The position numbers were made by a program, and so were the translations under genes. Below, piece after piece: positions 1 to 8,987 of a stretch of 64,000 nucleotides of DNA. Numbering within the stretch: the stretch's first letter is position 1; each line of letters begins with the position of its first letter. Below the pieces are notes generated by a model. It was not told the DNA's origin, did not search any database, and saw only the letters and a program-made list of their open reading frames with translations. The DNA comes from Acinetobacter haemolyticus. GTDB taxonomy: Bacteria > Pseudomonadota > Gammaproteobacteria > Pseudomonadales > Moraxellaceae. The DNA is taken from assembly GCF_900406815.1 (NCBI RefSeq), contig NZ_OVCN01000003.1:124001-188000 (forward strand). Direction: 5' to 3'.

Positions 1-163
1 TGCGCTGGAAGAACATCGGGAAATGAGCAATTTCGTACCATTTTCCAGCATATTGTTGAATATCAATACGTTCCACAGCTTGATTTTTGGATACTTCTGA
101 TTGAGCAAATGCAAAACTTGAAAACAGGGCTAAACAACTACTAAAAAATAATTTTTGATACAT
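1..163 (-). CDS. lipocalin family protein, 5' part only
   Basis: Read on the minus strand from an ATG at 161-163 and running off the left edge, so only about 54 residues are seen. It opens with a Sec signal peptide (MYQKLFFSSCLALFSSFAFA). The mature start contains the lipocalin G-x-W signature as YAGKWYEIAHFPMFFQR. That Trp-Tyr-Glu-Ile-Ala pattern is typical of bacterial Blc-like lipocalins, which bind hydrophobic ligands in the envelope. No lipobox is visible in this signal peptide, so it is probably periplasmic rather than a lipoprotein like Blc. The family call rests on the signature only; the rest of the barrel lies outside the window. Confidence 0.8.
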   Translation of the reverse strand, partial: MYQKLFFSSCLALFSSFAFAQSEVSKNQAVERIDIQQYAGKWYEIAHFPMFFQR

Positions 164-293
164 AAGACCTATCCATTTGCTTTGAATAGCAATAAGCCTA
201 ATCAATCCTATGTGAACATTCTGTGATGTGAAATTTACGAGAAATCAAAATCTGTCGCAAAATGATTTAAGTCAGAGAATTATATCGACATTT

Positions 294-314
294 ATAAACG
301 CTTAAGTCGTTTAT
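294..314. promoter_or_regulatory. short palindrome in the lipocalin/thioesterase intergenic region
   Basis: ATAAACG at 294-300 and its inverted copy CGTTTAT at 308-314 flank the self-complementary-like spacer CTTAAGT. It lies between two divergent genes, about 70 bases upstream of the thioesterase start, where an operator would be expected. No regulator can be assigned. The remainder of 164-382 shows nothing else I can name. Confidence 0.3.
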
Positions 315-382
315 TAGGGCTGTTTTTTAAAGATTCAGCCCGTATAGTGTTTATGTTTAAGTCAGAAAATAACAGTTAATCT

Positions 383-778
383 ATGTTTACACTTTCGATT
401 ACACCAAGATTTTATGAAACAGATGCTTTTGGCCATATCAACAATACTGTGATCACAGGTTGGTTTGAAACTGCACGCGAACCCATCTTCCGTCTTTTTA
501 ACCCGAGTATGGTAATCAAAAATCTACCTTTGATTCTGGCGCGCGTTGAAGTCGATTTTGTTGCCCAAATCTATTACGGTGCTGATATCGAAATAAAAAC
601 GTGGATTGAGCACATTGGAAATTCTTCTTTCATTGTCGCACATGAAGCGTGGCAAAATAATCAATGCGTTGCCCGCGGCAAAGCAGTACAAGTTTATTTT
701 GATTTCATTACACAGAAATCAAGCCCGATTCCTGAGCCAGACCGTATACAGTTACAACAACATGTTATCTTGGTTTAA
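383..778 (+). CDS. acyl-CoA thioesterase, 4HBT hotdog family (YbgC/FadM-like)
   Basis: 131 residues, the usual length of a single hotdog domain. The N-terminus reads FYETDAFGHINNTVITGWFETAREP, matching the 4-hydroxybenzoyl-CoA thioesterase-like motif in which an Asp/Tyr-Glu-Thr-Asp-x-x-Gly-His-x-Asn-Asn segment binds the thioester. Such enzymes hydrolyse acyl-CoA esters in the cytoplasm. Substrate cannot be told from sequence. No strong ribosome binding site precedes the ATG. It is monocistronic, with fdhD convergent on the other side. Confidence 0.8.
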   Translation: MFTLSITPRFYETDAFGHINNTVITGWFETAREPIFRLFNPSMVIKNLPLILARVEVDFVAQIYYGADIEIKTWIEHIGNSSFIVAHEAWQNNQCVARGKAVQVYFDFITQKSSPIPEPDRIQLQQHVILV

Positions 779-885
779 GTGGTCACATGTTGTTCACTCA
801 TTTAACGTCATCTTTTAGGGATAAGACATTAAGAGCACGATGTTACTCATCTTGAAACGTGAATTATGATTTGAATCAGATTGAT

Positions 886-1677
886 CTATTCATCCGTATA
901 GATGACAAAATTATCGCCACGACAAAAACTTGCTAAAGTTAAATTTAATTTTTTTGCCATCTCAATCGCCATACTGGTTGGGGCTGAAATCGTGGCCAGC
1001 AAAGCAATGTTGTATTGAGCGCATTTGCGAATCAACTCATAACTAGCGCGGCTGGTCATGACAACAAAGCCATCCGCAACATCTAGTTTTTGTTCTGCCA
1101 AATAACCTAATAATTTATCCAATGCATTGTGTCGACCTACATCTTCAAATAAAGCGATGATCTGACCTTTAACCACCCAAGCAGCAGCATGTGCCCCACC
1201 CGTCAGTTCACTGATCGTTTGTCGCACTTTTAGTTGCGCCATGGCATTGGGAATTTGACTTAACCAAGAGGAATTTAATTGGGTAGTGACACTCGGCAGA
1301 TCAAAATAGAATTGCTCAAGACTTTCAATGCCACATAATCCGCATCCAGTACGTCCCACCATCATACGCCGATGTTCTTTTAATGCCATAAAAGCTCGAG
1401 ATGAAATCGTCATTTCGACCTGCACACCCAGATCATTTTGACTGATTTCAACAGAATATAATTCATTTAAATGCTGTAAAATTCCTTCGGACAAGCTAAA
1501 GCCTTTGGCGAAAACCTCGATATCGGACGGTGTTGCCATCATCACTGCATGAGAAATTCCGTTATATATCAAAGCAACAGGATATTCCTGCACAATATAA
1601 TCTAGCTCATGTTCAGAAATATTTTGATGGATACGGTGCACTTGCACCGCTTCATAACCGCGTGTTTTGGTAGTCAA
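886..1677 (-). CDS. fdhD: formate dehydrogenase accessory sulfurtransferase FdhD
   Basis: 263 residues, normal for FdhD. The conserved CxxC pair (TGCGLCG, Cys112 and Cys115) is present; in E. coli FdhD these cysteines carry sulfur from IscS to the bis-MGD cofactor of formate dehydrogenase. Conserved stretches GGAHAAAW, EDVGRHNALDKLLG and TSRASYELIRKC follow. There is no ATG near the N-terminus; the start is a TTG with AGAGG about 7 bases upstream, and the next Met (residue 46) would cut into the domain. It is 48 bases downstream of the molybdenum oxidoreductase gene on the same strand, so the pair is probably one operon of enzyme and its maturation factor. Confidence 0.92.
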   Translation of the reverse strand: MTTKTRGYEAVQVHRIHQNISEHELDYIVQEYPVALIYNGISHAVMMATPSDIEVFAKGFSLSEGILQHLNELYSVEISQNDLGVQVEMTISSRAFMALKEHRRMMVGRTGCGLCGIESLEQFYFDLPSVTTQLNSSWLSQIPNAMAQLKVRQTISELTGGAHAAAWVVKGQIIALFEDVGRHNALDKLLGYLAEQKLDVADGFVVMTSRASYELIRKCAQYNIALLATISAPTSMAIEMAKKLNLTLASFCRGDNFVIYTDE

Positions 1678-1725
1678 CTATAACCTCTTTGATATTTCTC
1701 ATTCAAAAATTAAACATCGAATGAG

Positions 1726-4134
1726 TTATACCCCACTGACCCGCTGATTGGCATGCTCTGGATCAACTTCATCTGCCAAATTAAAATGTTCGGGTGCTTT
1801 TCCAGCATGAAGAATGACAGGAATACTCTTCGATGCAGGCGTCTTGGCATATTTATCATGGTTTCCTAATGCAACCAATGGATTAGTTTCAGGATAATAT
1901 GCAGCCAAGCTTCCGACGGGTATGTTATATGGCACGATACGGAAACTATGTACAATCCGTTTCACACCATCAGAGAATACACTTTCAATATCCACCCATT
2001 GATCAGCCTTAAAACCTGCCGCATCGATATCCGTTTGGTTCATAAACAACACACGGCGTTGACCATAGACCCCTCGATAACGATCATCCAGACCATACAA
2101 AGTCGTATTGTATTGGTCATGCGAACGCGTGGTCATTAAGGTATAAACCTGTTGTTCGCTATATGCTGCTGCATATTGATTTTCTGCATTCTCATAAACT
2201 TCTGCCAATGGCGTAATCAAAAATTGGGCTTTACCACTTGAGGTATTCCAAACATGTTGATTGGCAGGATGCTCTAAATGAAAACCACCCGGTTGATAAA
2301 CCCGTTGATTGAAGTCATGGAATTCATCAAACACATCGGCAATCGAATCACGGATGCGATCATAACTTTCAATGTACCAACGCCATTTGACTTGGCTGTC
2401 TGGCAAAGCGGCTTCTGCCATCCGTGCCACAATTTCAGGTTCAGATAAAATATTGTCTGAGATCGGTGGATTACGTCCTGCAGATAAATGAACATTGCTC
2501 ATGGAGTCTTCGACAGAAATTGCCTGTGGTCCATGCACTTGCATATCAACTTCAGTACGCCCCAAACACGGTAGCATCAATGCATTTTTGCCACACACCA
2601 AATGGCTTCGATTAAGTTTAGTAGTGATATTAACGGTCAAATTACAGCGTCGGAGTGCTTCTTGAGTATAAGGTGTATCGGGTGTAGCAACCGCAAAATT
2701 TCCACCTAAACCAATAAAGACTTTTACCTCTCCCTCATGCATCGCTTTAATCGTATTGACTACACCAAAACCATGTTTTCGTGGCGATTTGATCCCAAAC
2801 ACACGGTCAATGCTATCTAACAATTTTTCGCTTGGATTTTCATTAATGCCCATGGTGCGATCACCTTGTACATTACTATGCCCCCTTACAGGACATAAGC
2901 CAGAACCCGGACGTCCAATATGTCCTCTGGCTAACATCAGGTTAGCAAGCATATGAATATTGGCAGTCCCATGACGATGTTGCGTGATGCCCATGCCCCA
3001 ACAGAAAATTGCGGTTTTAGCATCCCGATACATTTTTGCAATCGATTTTAAATGCTCTGGTGAAAGCCCTGTATATTTATGAATTTGCTGCCAGTCCGTG
3101 CGATCAACTTCAGCTAACATTTCATCGAAACCAATCGTATTTGTCGCAATAAAATCACGATCAAATACACTTGGTTTTCCTTGAGCCAAAGCCTTTTTGT
3201 CCCATTCAGATAAATGCTTGAGTACACCAAATAGCAGCGCATAATCTCCTCCAATTCTAGGCTGGAAATAATAGCGACTGATTGGCGTACTGCCATTGGT
3301 CATCATTTCCAAAGGTGCTTGAGGATCTTGGAAACGTTCTAAGCCACGCTCTTTAATAGGGTTAATCGCAATAATATTACCGCCTCGCTTTGAAACCTCT
3401 CTCAGCGTTGCCAGCATTCGCGGATGATTGGTGCCTGGATTGTGACCGAAACTAAAGATCGCGTCTGCCTGATCAAAATCATCTAAAGTAACCGTACCTT
3501 TTCCCAATCCAATTGAATCCTTTAAGCCAACGCTCGTAGTTTCATGGCACATATTCGAACAATCAGGAAAATTATTGGTACCGAAACTTCTTACAAAAAG
3601 TTGATATAAGAATGCTGCTTCGTTACTGGCACGACCAGAGGTATAGAATGCGGCTTGGTCTGGATGATCCAAGGCTTGTAAATGTTTGGCGATAAGTTGG
3701 AAAGCTTCATCCCAAGAAATTGGGACATATTTATCCGAGCCAGAATCATAACGCATCGGATCAGTTAAACGACCAAGGTCTTCTAAATAGAAATCACTCT
3801 GCTCAGCCAACCAACTGACGGTATGCTCTGCAAAAAATTCAGGGGTTACTGTCTTACTGGTTGCCTCAAAGGCGACTGCTTTAGCGCCGTTTTCACAGAA
3901 ATTAAATGCATGAACATCTTTTTTCTCAGGCCAAGCACAACCAGGGCAATCGAAACCTGTAGGCTGATTAATATTGAGTAGCGTAATTGAACCCTTCTTT
4001 AAAATATCTTGCCTTTTGAGATTACGGGCAACACTAAGTAAAGCTCCCCAACCGCCAGCAGGTTGATCATATGGCTCAATTCTGGCATAACCATTGTTTT
4101 GTGGTTTATGAATAGGTTGTTCTGAGTTATCCAT
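1726..4134 (-). CDS. FdhF/YdeP-type molybdopterin oxidoreductase
   Basis: 802 residues from the ATG at 4132-4134 (GAGGG upstream; the open frame extends one codon further to a TTG). This is a molybdopterin bis-MGD oxidoreductase of the formate dehydrogenase alpha-like YdeP family. Near the N-terminus FDCPGCAWPEKK followed by NFCENGAKA is the cysteine motif of YdeP proteins rather than the classic 4Fe-4S pattern. GWGALLSVARNLKRQ and the molybdopterin domain (WDEAFQLIAKHLQ; NMCHETTS; FSFGHNPGTNHPR; GRPGSGLCPVRGHSNVQGDRT) follow, ending in a dinucleotide-binding domain (TTRSHDQYNTTLYG). No in-frame TGA for selenocysteine. Physiological substrate is uncertain; E. coli YdeP is linked to acid resistance. 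FdhD directly downstream supports a cofactor-sulfuration requirement. Confidence 0.88.
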   Translation of the reverse strand: MDNSEQPIHKPQNNGYARIEPYDQPAGGWGALLSVARNLKRQDILKKGSITLLNINQPTGFDCPGCAWPEKKDVHAFNFCENGAKAVAFEATSKTVTPEFFAEHTVSWLAEQSDFYLEDLGRLTDPMRYDSGSDKYVPISWDEAFQLIAKHLQALDHPDQAAFYTSGRASNEAAFLYQLFVRSFGTNNFPDCSNMCHETTSVGLKDSIGLGKGTVTLDDFDQADAIFSFGHNPGTNHPRMLATLREVSKRGGNIIAINPIKERGLERFQDPQAPLEMMTNGSTPISRYYFQPRIGGDYALLFGVLKHLSEWDKKALAQGKPSVFDRDFIATNTIGFDEMLAEVDRTDWQQIHKYTGLSPEHLKSIAKMYRDAKTAIFCWGMGITQHRHGTANIHMLANLMLARGHIGRPGSGLCPVRGHSNVQGDRTMGINENPSEKLLDSIDRVFGIKSPRKHGFGVVNTIKAMHEGEVKVFIGLGGNFAVATPDTPYTQEALRRCNLTVNITTKLNRSHLVCGKNALMLPCLGRTEVDMQVHGPQAISVEDSMSNVHLSAGRNPPISDNILSEPEIVARMAEAALPDSQVKWRWYIESYDRIRDSIADVFDEFHDFNQRVYQPGGFHLEHPANQHVWNTSSGKAQFLITPLAEVYENAENQYAAAYSEQQVYTLMTTRSHDQYNTTLYGLDDRYRGVYGQRRVLFMNQTDIDAAGFKADQWVDIESVFSDGVKRIVHSFRIVPYNIPVGSLAAYYPETNPLVALGNHDKYAKTPASKSIPVILHAGKAPEHFNLADEVDPEHANQRVSGV

Positions 4135-4242
4135 CAAGCTACCCTCATATCAGCTTTTCTCATTTTTACATGAGTAGAGTTAAGATGAAAGCAGCTTGTC
4201 TGACTATTCAAATTTTGCCTTAGGTCTTCCATTCTTTGTTTA

Positions 4243-4272
4243 AAAAAAGACCTAGATCGTCTAGGCCTTTTT
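4243..4272 (-). terminator. rho-independent terminator of the 4300-6229 operon
   Basis: GGCCTAGA and TCTAGGTC (minus strand) form an 8-pair stem around a CGA loop, with A/T tracts on both sides (seven T on the minus strand). It lies just downstream of the exported-protein gene and could act in both directions. Confidence 0.85.
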
Positions 4273-4299
4273 ATCATTTTTGAAAATAGGCTGTATGCA

Positions 4300-5307
4300 T
4301 TATTCACCAGCTAAAGCACACTCAAAATTCGCCTTATCAACCGAACAACGTGCTTTCTTCAAAACAGACATCATGCTTGCATCGTAGATACCACGTTGAG
4401 TTAACTCAATCCGACCATCACGCATCATTTTTTGATACTTCAACTTATCTTCAGGCGTTAAATTCATTTTATATTTTGCTGGAATTTCTGCCTCTAAACG
4501 CTTAATTGTCGCAAAAATTTTTGGAAGTTGTTTAACAGAAAAATCACGGGATTTCTGACCAAAGCCTGCTGGGAATTTTTCAGGGCGTATCACGATATTG
4601 GCTGTGACTTGTAGTACTGGGAAGTTATACATCACCCCATTAGTGCCTAAACCCTTATGTAACTCTAAAGGTTTATAAGCATAAGCTGGCGCGCCAATCA
4701 TATCTACCTGACCATTATTAAATTTAGCTGCAAAGTTTGAAATATCAGAAAGTACAGCTTGTGCGCCTACACGTTGTACAATCAGCTTCTGCGCATCATC
4801 ATAGCCCAGTACAGCAAATTTCTTACCCGCTGCTTTTTCAATTGAATCAATGCTTTTATCACGTACAAAAATATATGCCGAACCTAAAGGTGAAATTCCA
4901 GCAACTTCATATTTATTACCATTGAGATTAGTGGTCATTTTAGCAGCATTACGAGGATCAGAAACGAAGGTAATTGCACGCTTTGCAATTTCATCACTTG
5001 GTACACCGCCAAGAGAGTCAATAGAACCGACAAACTTATTATATGGACGTGCGCGCATAGACGTCATTGCTACACCATCACATTTACCCGCCTTAAAATT
5101 ATTATCAGCAACAGCCTCATCGGTGATTGCCAAAAGATTGATGTCAGCACCCCAACCTTTTGCTGCCAAAGTCCAATCCTGCATCATCTTATATGCTTCA
5201 CCTGATTTTCCCAAAATATCAAATACACACACATCAATTTTCGCTTGAGCAGAAATTGATACTCCCATTAAAGAAGTTGTCATGATAGTAAGTGCAATTT
5301 TTTTCAT
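4300..5307 (-). CDS. exported putative solute-binding protein (DUF6091-like)
   Basis: 335 residues with a clear signal peptide (about residues 1-22, ending SISAQA). The mature protein resembles periplasmic binding proteins: VCVFDILGKSGEAYKMMQDW near the start, the repeated two-lobe pattern, and SPLGSAYIFVRDKSI where a binding protein has its hinge region. Cysteines sit near both ends (VCVFD; RCSVDKANFECALAGE). It resembles proteins annotated in Acinetobacter as putative solute-binding or DUF6091 proteins, of unknown ligand. It is the second gene of a pair, 10 bases after the metal-dependent hydrolase gene. A decayed copy of its last codons is present at 6299-6400. No TRAP or ABC permease is adjacent, so a transport role is only inferred. 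Confidence 0.65.
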   Translation of the reverse strand: MKKIALTIMTTSLMGVSISAQAKIDVCVFDILGKSGEAYKMMQDWTLAAKGWGADINLLAITDEAVADNNFKAGKCDGVAMTSMRARPYNKFVGSIDSLGGVPSDEIAKRAITFVSDPRNAAKMTTNLNGNKYEVAGISPLGSAYIFVRDKSIDSIEKAAGKKFAVLGYDDAQKLIVQRVGAQAVLSDISNFAAKFNNGQVDMIGAPAYAYKPLELHKGLGTNGVMYNFPVLQVTANIVIRPEKFPAGFGQKSRDFSVKQLPKIFATIKRLEAEIPAKYKMNLTPEDKLKYQKMMRDGRIELTQRGIYDASMMSVLKKARCSVDKANFECALAGE

Positions 5308-5317
5308 AAGTTTTCCT

Positions 5318-6229
5318 TTAATTTACGGCCTTTACCGCTAGTGAACGTGCTAAGTAATCCAAGGCTTGTTGTGTATTTCCTTCAGACTCAGGATGAAATT
5401 TTGGTGAAATCCAACGAATCGTAGCTTTCACTAAAAATGTCAGTGTGGGGCCATTGTCTGTTGCTTTGGCCTGTTTATGATAAGTTGCCAACAGCGCGAT
5501 TAAGCCCTTATTGGCAATCTTTTTTACTGATTGGTCTGGGTCCTGTCTACCTAAATGGCGACCCACATCTGCTAATACATAAATAAAAATAGGAAAGACT
5601 AAAGCCATTAAAAACTGACGATAAAGATAAAAAAGAATCGGATTCGGTAGCATGGATTTAAATAAATCATAAGCAACACAGCGATGTTCAACTTCCTCAG
5701 CTAAATGCCAACGGAACATATCTGCAATCACGGGATCAGCCTTATCCCATGACTTGTTATCCATACACCACTGCCCAAGCACACCAGTAAAGTGCTCGAT
5801 TGCAGCAACCACACCTACCCTCGTAATTAACCAAAAATGTTCAAGCGGTTGTATTGCTAAAGCCTTAATACCTAAAGGGCTTTCACCCAAAAAAACACCA
5901 AAAATCCAGTTAATTTTTTTAAATGCAGGCTCAAGATCATAGCCATGCTGCCGAAGAAATTCTTGGGCACCTTGGTGAGCACGTGCATGTGTTGCTTCTT
6001 GTCGAATAAAACCTTTGACATCGTCACTTAGAATTGGATCATTTACATAAGGTAAAGCTTCGTTATAAACACGACAAAACCAAAATTCGCCTGCTGGTAA
6101 AATTAAGTTAATACCATTAATTAAATGAGAACATACAGGATCATTCGGAATCCACTGGACAGGAGAATTAGAAAAATCAAACCTTACAAATCTTGCAACA
6201 AGTTTGTGATGATGAGCAGTTGCATTCAT
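5318..6229 (-). CDS. predicted metal-dependent hydrolase (PF10118 family)
   Basis: 303 residues. Likely metal ligands are grouped as in the PF10118 family of predicted metal-dependent hydrolases: QEATHARAHQ (residues 77-86), AIEHFTG (143-149) and HLAEEVEHRC (175-184), each on what should be a helix, which also resembles a ferritin-like di-iron arrangement. A hydrophobic stretch near residues 195-225 (FLYRQFLMALVFPIFIYVLADVG) suggests membrane association. It is the promoter-proximal gene of a two-gene operon with the exported protein and is divergent from an AraC regulator that may control it. Reaction and substrate are unknown. Confidence 0.75.
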   Translation of the reverse strand: MNATAHHHKLVARFVRFDFSNSPVQWIPNDPVCSHLINGINLILPAGEFWFCRVYNEALPYVNDPILSDDVKGFIRQEATHARAHQGAQEFLRQHGYDLEPAFKKINWIFGVFLGESPLGIKALAIQPLEHFWLITRVGVVAAIEHFTGVLGQWCMDNKSWDKADPVIADMFRWHLAEEVEHRCVAYDLFKSMLPNPILFYLYRQFLMALVFPIFIYVLADVGRHLGRQDPDQSVKKIANKGLIALLATYHKQAKATDNGPTLTFLVKATIRWISPKFHPESEGNTQQALDYLARSLAVKAVN

Positions 6230-6298
6230 AATTGCCTCAACTTTCCAGCTAAATTCAGAAAATTTCTCGAATATTAGAAATAGCCAAGATTTACTTAA

Positions 6299-6400
6299 CT
6301 ATTCTCCACTCAAAGAACACTCAAAATTCGTCCGTTCAACCGTACAACGAGCCCGTTTCAAAACACTCATCATAATGATTTTCAAACGACTCAACTCCAT
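6299..6400 (-). pseudogene. decayed 3' end of a second DUF6091-like exported protein gene
   Basis: Minus-strand translation ends MMSVLKRARCTVERTNFE followed by CSLSGE and a stop. The C-terminus of the intact gene at 4300-5307 reads MMSVLKKARCSVDKANFE followed by CALAGE, so 24 aligned codons differ at only 6 residues. Upstream the match continues weakly (MELSRLKI against IELTQRGIYDAS) with a small deletion and then stops. It is a truncated leftover of a paralogue that lay between the metal hydrolase gene and the AraC gene. Confidence 0.8.
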
Positions 6401-6530
6401 TGAAAGCAATAATCCGTTTTAAAACAGAGCCTATTTACACATGTGTTGATGAGGCTATTTTTAAATAAAAAAAAATGTTGTAATAGTTCTTGGTAAGCCA
6501 TTTTGGTATCATTTTCCGACATTGCATGTT

Positions 6531-7535
6531 ATGACGCTAAATAAAAAATTAGAAAAAACTGTTCCTGGTACCTATATCGCCTTGATGGTTGATGTGGTAT
6601 CTCGTTGGGATATTTCTGCAGATGAATTATTAAAAGACTCAGGACTTCAGCCAGAACAATTAGTGCAACCCTTGTGGCGTGCTGATGCCAAAACTGTGAT
6701 GGACATCCTTAAGCGTGCGCTTACACTCACCCAAGTTCCTGCTTTAGAGTTTGGTTTTTATTTAGGGATGCAAATGACTATCACTTGCCATGGTCTGATG
6801 GGAATGGCGGCTATGCTGGCTAAGGATGTCAAACAAGCACTGAATATTGCGCAAGAATTTATTTCACTCCAATCCAACATACATACAATCAAACTGGACG
6901 TTCAAGGGAATCATGCAATCATTTCATTCGAACAAACTGAGACTTATTATCTAGATGAAGTGATTCAAATTGCGTTGTTGCTTGGATTCGCACAAATGGG
7001 AAAAAGTATTTCTGGGCAGCCATTAACAGGCTTTGCTGATGTCCAATTTAGTAAACCTGACTATTTTGATAAATTGCTCCCCTTAATTCCCGGTGAAGTA
7101 AGATTTAATCGTCCCATTACTCGCCTAGAATTCAAAAAAGAAATTTTAGACCTTCCACTACTGCACTCAGACCCAATTGCTGAACGTCTTGCTCGAGAAG
7201 AATGTAAATTACAGTTACGTAAGTTATTACAGCAAAATAGCTTTAATAATATTATTGAAGATCTTATTTACGATGAAAGTATGGGAATTAGTTCTTTAAC
7301 AGAAATACTTGAGAAAATGAAAATTTCAGAGCGTACTTTACAACGAAAGTTAGAAAATGAAGGAACCAACTTTAGAGAACTTGTTGACAAAGTAAGATGT
7401 GAAAAAGCAATTCAACTCCTTAACAATCCTAATTTATCTATTGAAAATATTGCCCATCACCTTGGATATACAAACGCTAAAAATTTTTCTCGCGCATTTA
7501 AGCGCTGGACAGGATCAACGCCTAGAAAACACTAA
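6531..7535 (+). CDS. AraC family transcriptional regulator (OruR/PF12625 type)
   Basis: 334 residues from the ATG at 6531; the frame also allows a TTG at 6522. The first two thirds match the arabinose-binding-like PF12625 sensor domain (PALEFGFYLGMQMTITCHGLMGMAAMLAKDVKQAL). The last ~100 residues hold two helix-turn-helix motifs (SSLTEILEKMKISERTLQRKLE and SIENIAHHLGYTNAKNFSRAFKRWTGSTPRKH). It is divergent from the hydrolase/solute-binding operon and probably regulates it, as neighbours of this class commonly do; the effector is unknown. Confidence 0.85.
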   Translation: MTLNKKLEKTVPGTYIALMVDVVSRWDISADELLKDSGLQPEQLVQPLWRADAKTVMDILKRALTLTQVPALEFGFYLGMQMTITCHGLMGMAAMLAKDVKQALNIAQEFISLQSNIHTIKLDVQGNHAIISFEQTETYYLDEVIQIALLLGFAQMGKSISGQPLTGFADVQFSKPDYFDKLLPLIPGEVRFNRPITRLEFKKEILDLPLLHSDPIAERLAREECKLQLRKLLQQNSFNNIIEDLIYDESMGISSLTEILEKMKISERTLQRKLENEGTNFRELVDKVRCEKAIQLLNNPNLSIENIAHHLGYTNAKNFSRAFKRWTGSTPRKH

Positions 7536-7588
7536 TTTAAGAAGGCTTAAGTCTATTACTCCCAGCTATTTTTATAGCTATATTCACA

Positions 7589-7623
7589 AATGGGTAGACA
7601 GGGTTTTGTTAAGACTACCCATT
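7589..7623 (+). terminator. stem-loop after the AraC gene
   Basis: AATGGGTAG and CTACCCATT form a perfect 9-pair stem with a 17-base loop about 50 bases after the regulator's stop codon. No T tract follows, so it may be a weak or rho-assisted terminator. The remainder of 7536-7720 holds no gene that I can see. Confidence 0.45.
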
Positions 7624-7720
7624 GTACAATTAATATGGGATAAGACGATCATCAAATGTCGTTAGTGGCGAGCACTCAACTCACCATTAAATGAACAGAA
7701 GAATTAAATACGTACTCATG

Positions 7721-7894
7721 CTACTTGTTGTGTTGGACTGAATGCTGAACTTGGTTCACATTTTTCTGTTGTTGGGAAGGCATATAATCAGGCTGATGGC
7801 TTACTGCTAAAAAGAAAAACACCAAGAATAGACATCCTAGGAAAATACTAATTCCGACAGTAAGATACGGGAACTTCGATTGTGATTGAGACAT
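7721..7894 (-). CDS. small single-pass membrane protein, unknown
   Basis: 57 residues from the ATG at 7892-7894, chosen over an upstream in-frame TTG because GAGGAGA lies 7 bases before it. One hydrophobic segment (residues about 10-31, LTVGISIFLGCLFLVFFFLAVS) is followed by a polar, Gln-rich tail. It sits 28 bases downstream of the next gene on the same strand, so the two are probably co-transcribed. I do not recognise a family. Confidence 0.6.
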   Translation of the reverse strand: MSQSQSKFPYLTVGISIFLGCLFLVFFFLAVSHQPDYMPSQQQKNVNQVQHSVQHNK

Positions 7895-7922
7895 ATCATT
7901 TCTCCTCTTCAAATCCAAAAAT

Positions 7923-8759
7923 TCAATGCGATGACAACTCGTTTATAGATAAAGCTCTAAAATTGGCACCATTTTGAATACGTGTTTGCATGTATTCGCC
8001 ATAAACCGATAATTTTTCAAAGATATGTTCGGAATAAAACATATCCTCAATGAGATGTGTTGCTTGCAGTTCGCTAAACTGGCCTATCTGGGCAATCAAC
8101 GGCGTATTCAATTGAGAAAACAATGCACAAAGATTTCGATGAAACTCATCTTTCGTTTTAAACAATAATTTTCGGGTATTCATCACTTCATCATTTACAA
8201 TAGAAGGCTGCTTATCCGCATAAATCACATGGATTTTGACCTCAAAATAATCCTGTAAAATACAAAGTTGCGCCTCATCTATACTCAAATGTGTAATCAA
8301 AAATACCTCTGATACATCGCTTCGACACAAGGCTTTAACCAAACCACGATACAAAAAATCTAGCTCTTTTCTAGGCTCATCAACAAGATCAACATATAAG
8401 TTTAAGCTGTGTAGGGTTTCTTCAATTTTTAAATTAACACTTCTATCTGATTGATAATATTGATTTAGAATCTTAAATACAGGCGGTGAATACAATGTGT
8501 TATAAATCACAGACCGATTTAAGTTAGCTATGATCAATGGTGCAAAAAGGTACGCAAGATTATTGTCATTCTTAGCAATTTGGGCTTGAGCAATAAAAAT
8601 CACACGTGATTTAGAAAAATTTCTTAAAACTTTTGCTCTGAGTAGCGTCGCTTCTAAATTGACATATTCAAGACATAACTTCTGCTGTATCCATTCAGAA
8701 GGTTGCTGCTCTGGAAAAAGCTGAGTTATTGCATTGAGTTCTGAGGTTATAAACTTCAT
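7923..8759 (-). CDS. hypothetical protein, unknown family
   Basis: 278 residues starting at MKFITSEL (ATG 8757-8759); the open frame extends five codons further to a TTG but the ATG is the likely start. No signal peptide or membrane segment. The middle has alternating strands and helices (ADKQPSIVNDEV, VFLITHLSIDEAQLCIL) that could be a Rossmann-like fold, but I find no catalytic motif. It is divergent from the MocR regulator gene and forms a putative operon with the small membrane protein. No function proposed. Confidence 0.6.
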   Translation of the reverse strand: MKFITSELNAITQLFPEQQPSEWIQQKLCLEYVNLEATLLRAKVLRNFSKSRVIFIAQAQIAKNDNNLAYLFAPLIIANLNRSVIYNTLYSPPVFKILNQYYQSDRSVNLKIEETLHSLNLYVDLVDEPRKELDFLYRGLVKALCRSDVSEVFLITHLSIDEAQLCILQDYFEVKIHVIYADKQPSIVNDEVMNTRKLLFKTKDEFHRNLCALFSQLNTPLIAQIGQFSELQATHLIEDMFYSEHIFEKLSVYGEYMQTRIQNGANFRALSINELSSH

Positions 8760-8987
8760 TGATGCTCCAGCCAAATACGAAACTTGAGTTCCAACAATTT
8801 AGTTTTTGAGTAATTAAACTAACTGCTTGGTTGATAGCTGTAGTGTGCAGCAGATACAAATTGTTGAGTAGCTACAGAGTTTTATTAAAAAAATATAACA
8901 GATCATTTCTTTTTCACTCATCTGCTATAAAATTATTAAAATAGAACATATGACTCATAAACAGAAAAAGCTTGATCTAGGTATTTT

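Noticed and set aside
1726..4134. Selenocysteine-containing formate dehydrogenase
   Set aside because: No in-frame TGA and the cysteine pattern is YdeP-like, so it is not an FdhF-type selenoprotein.
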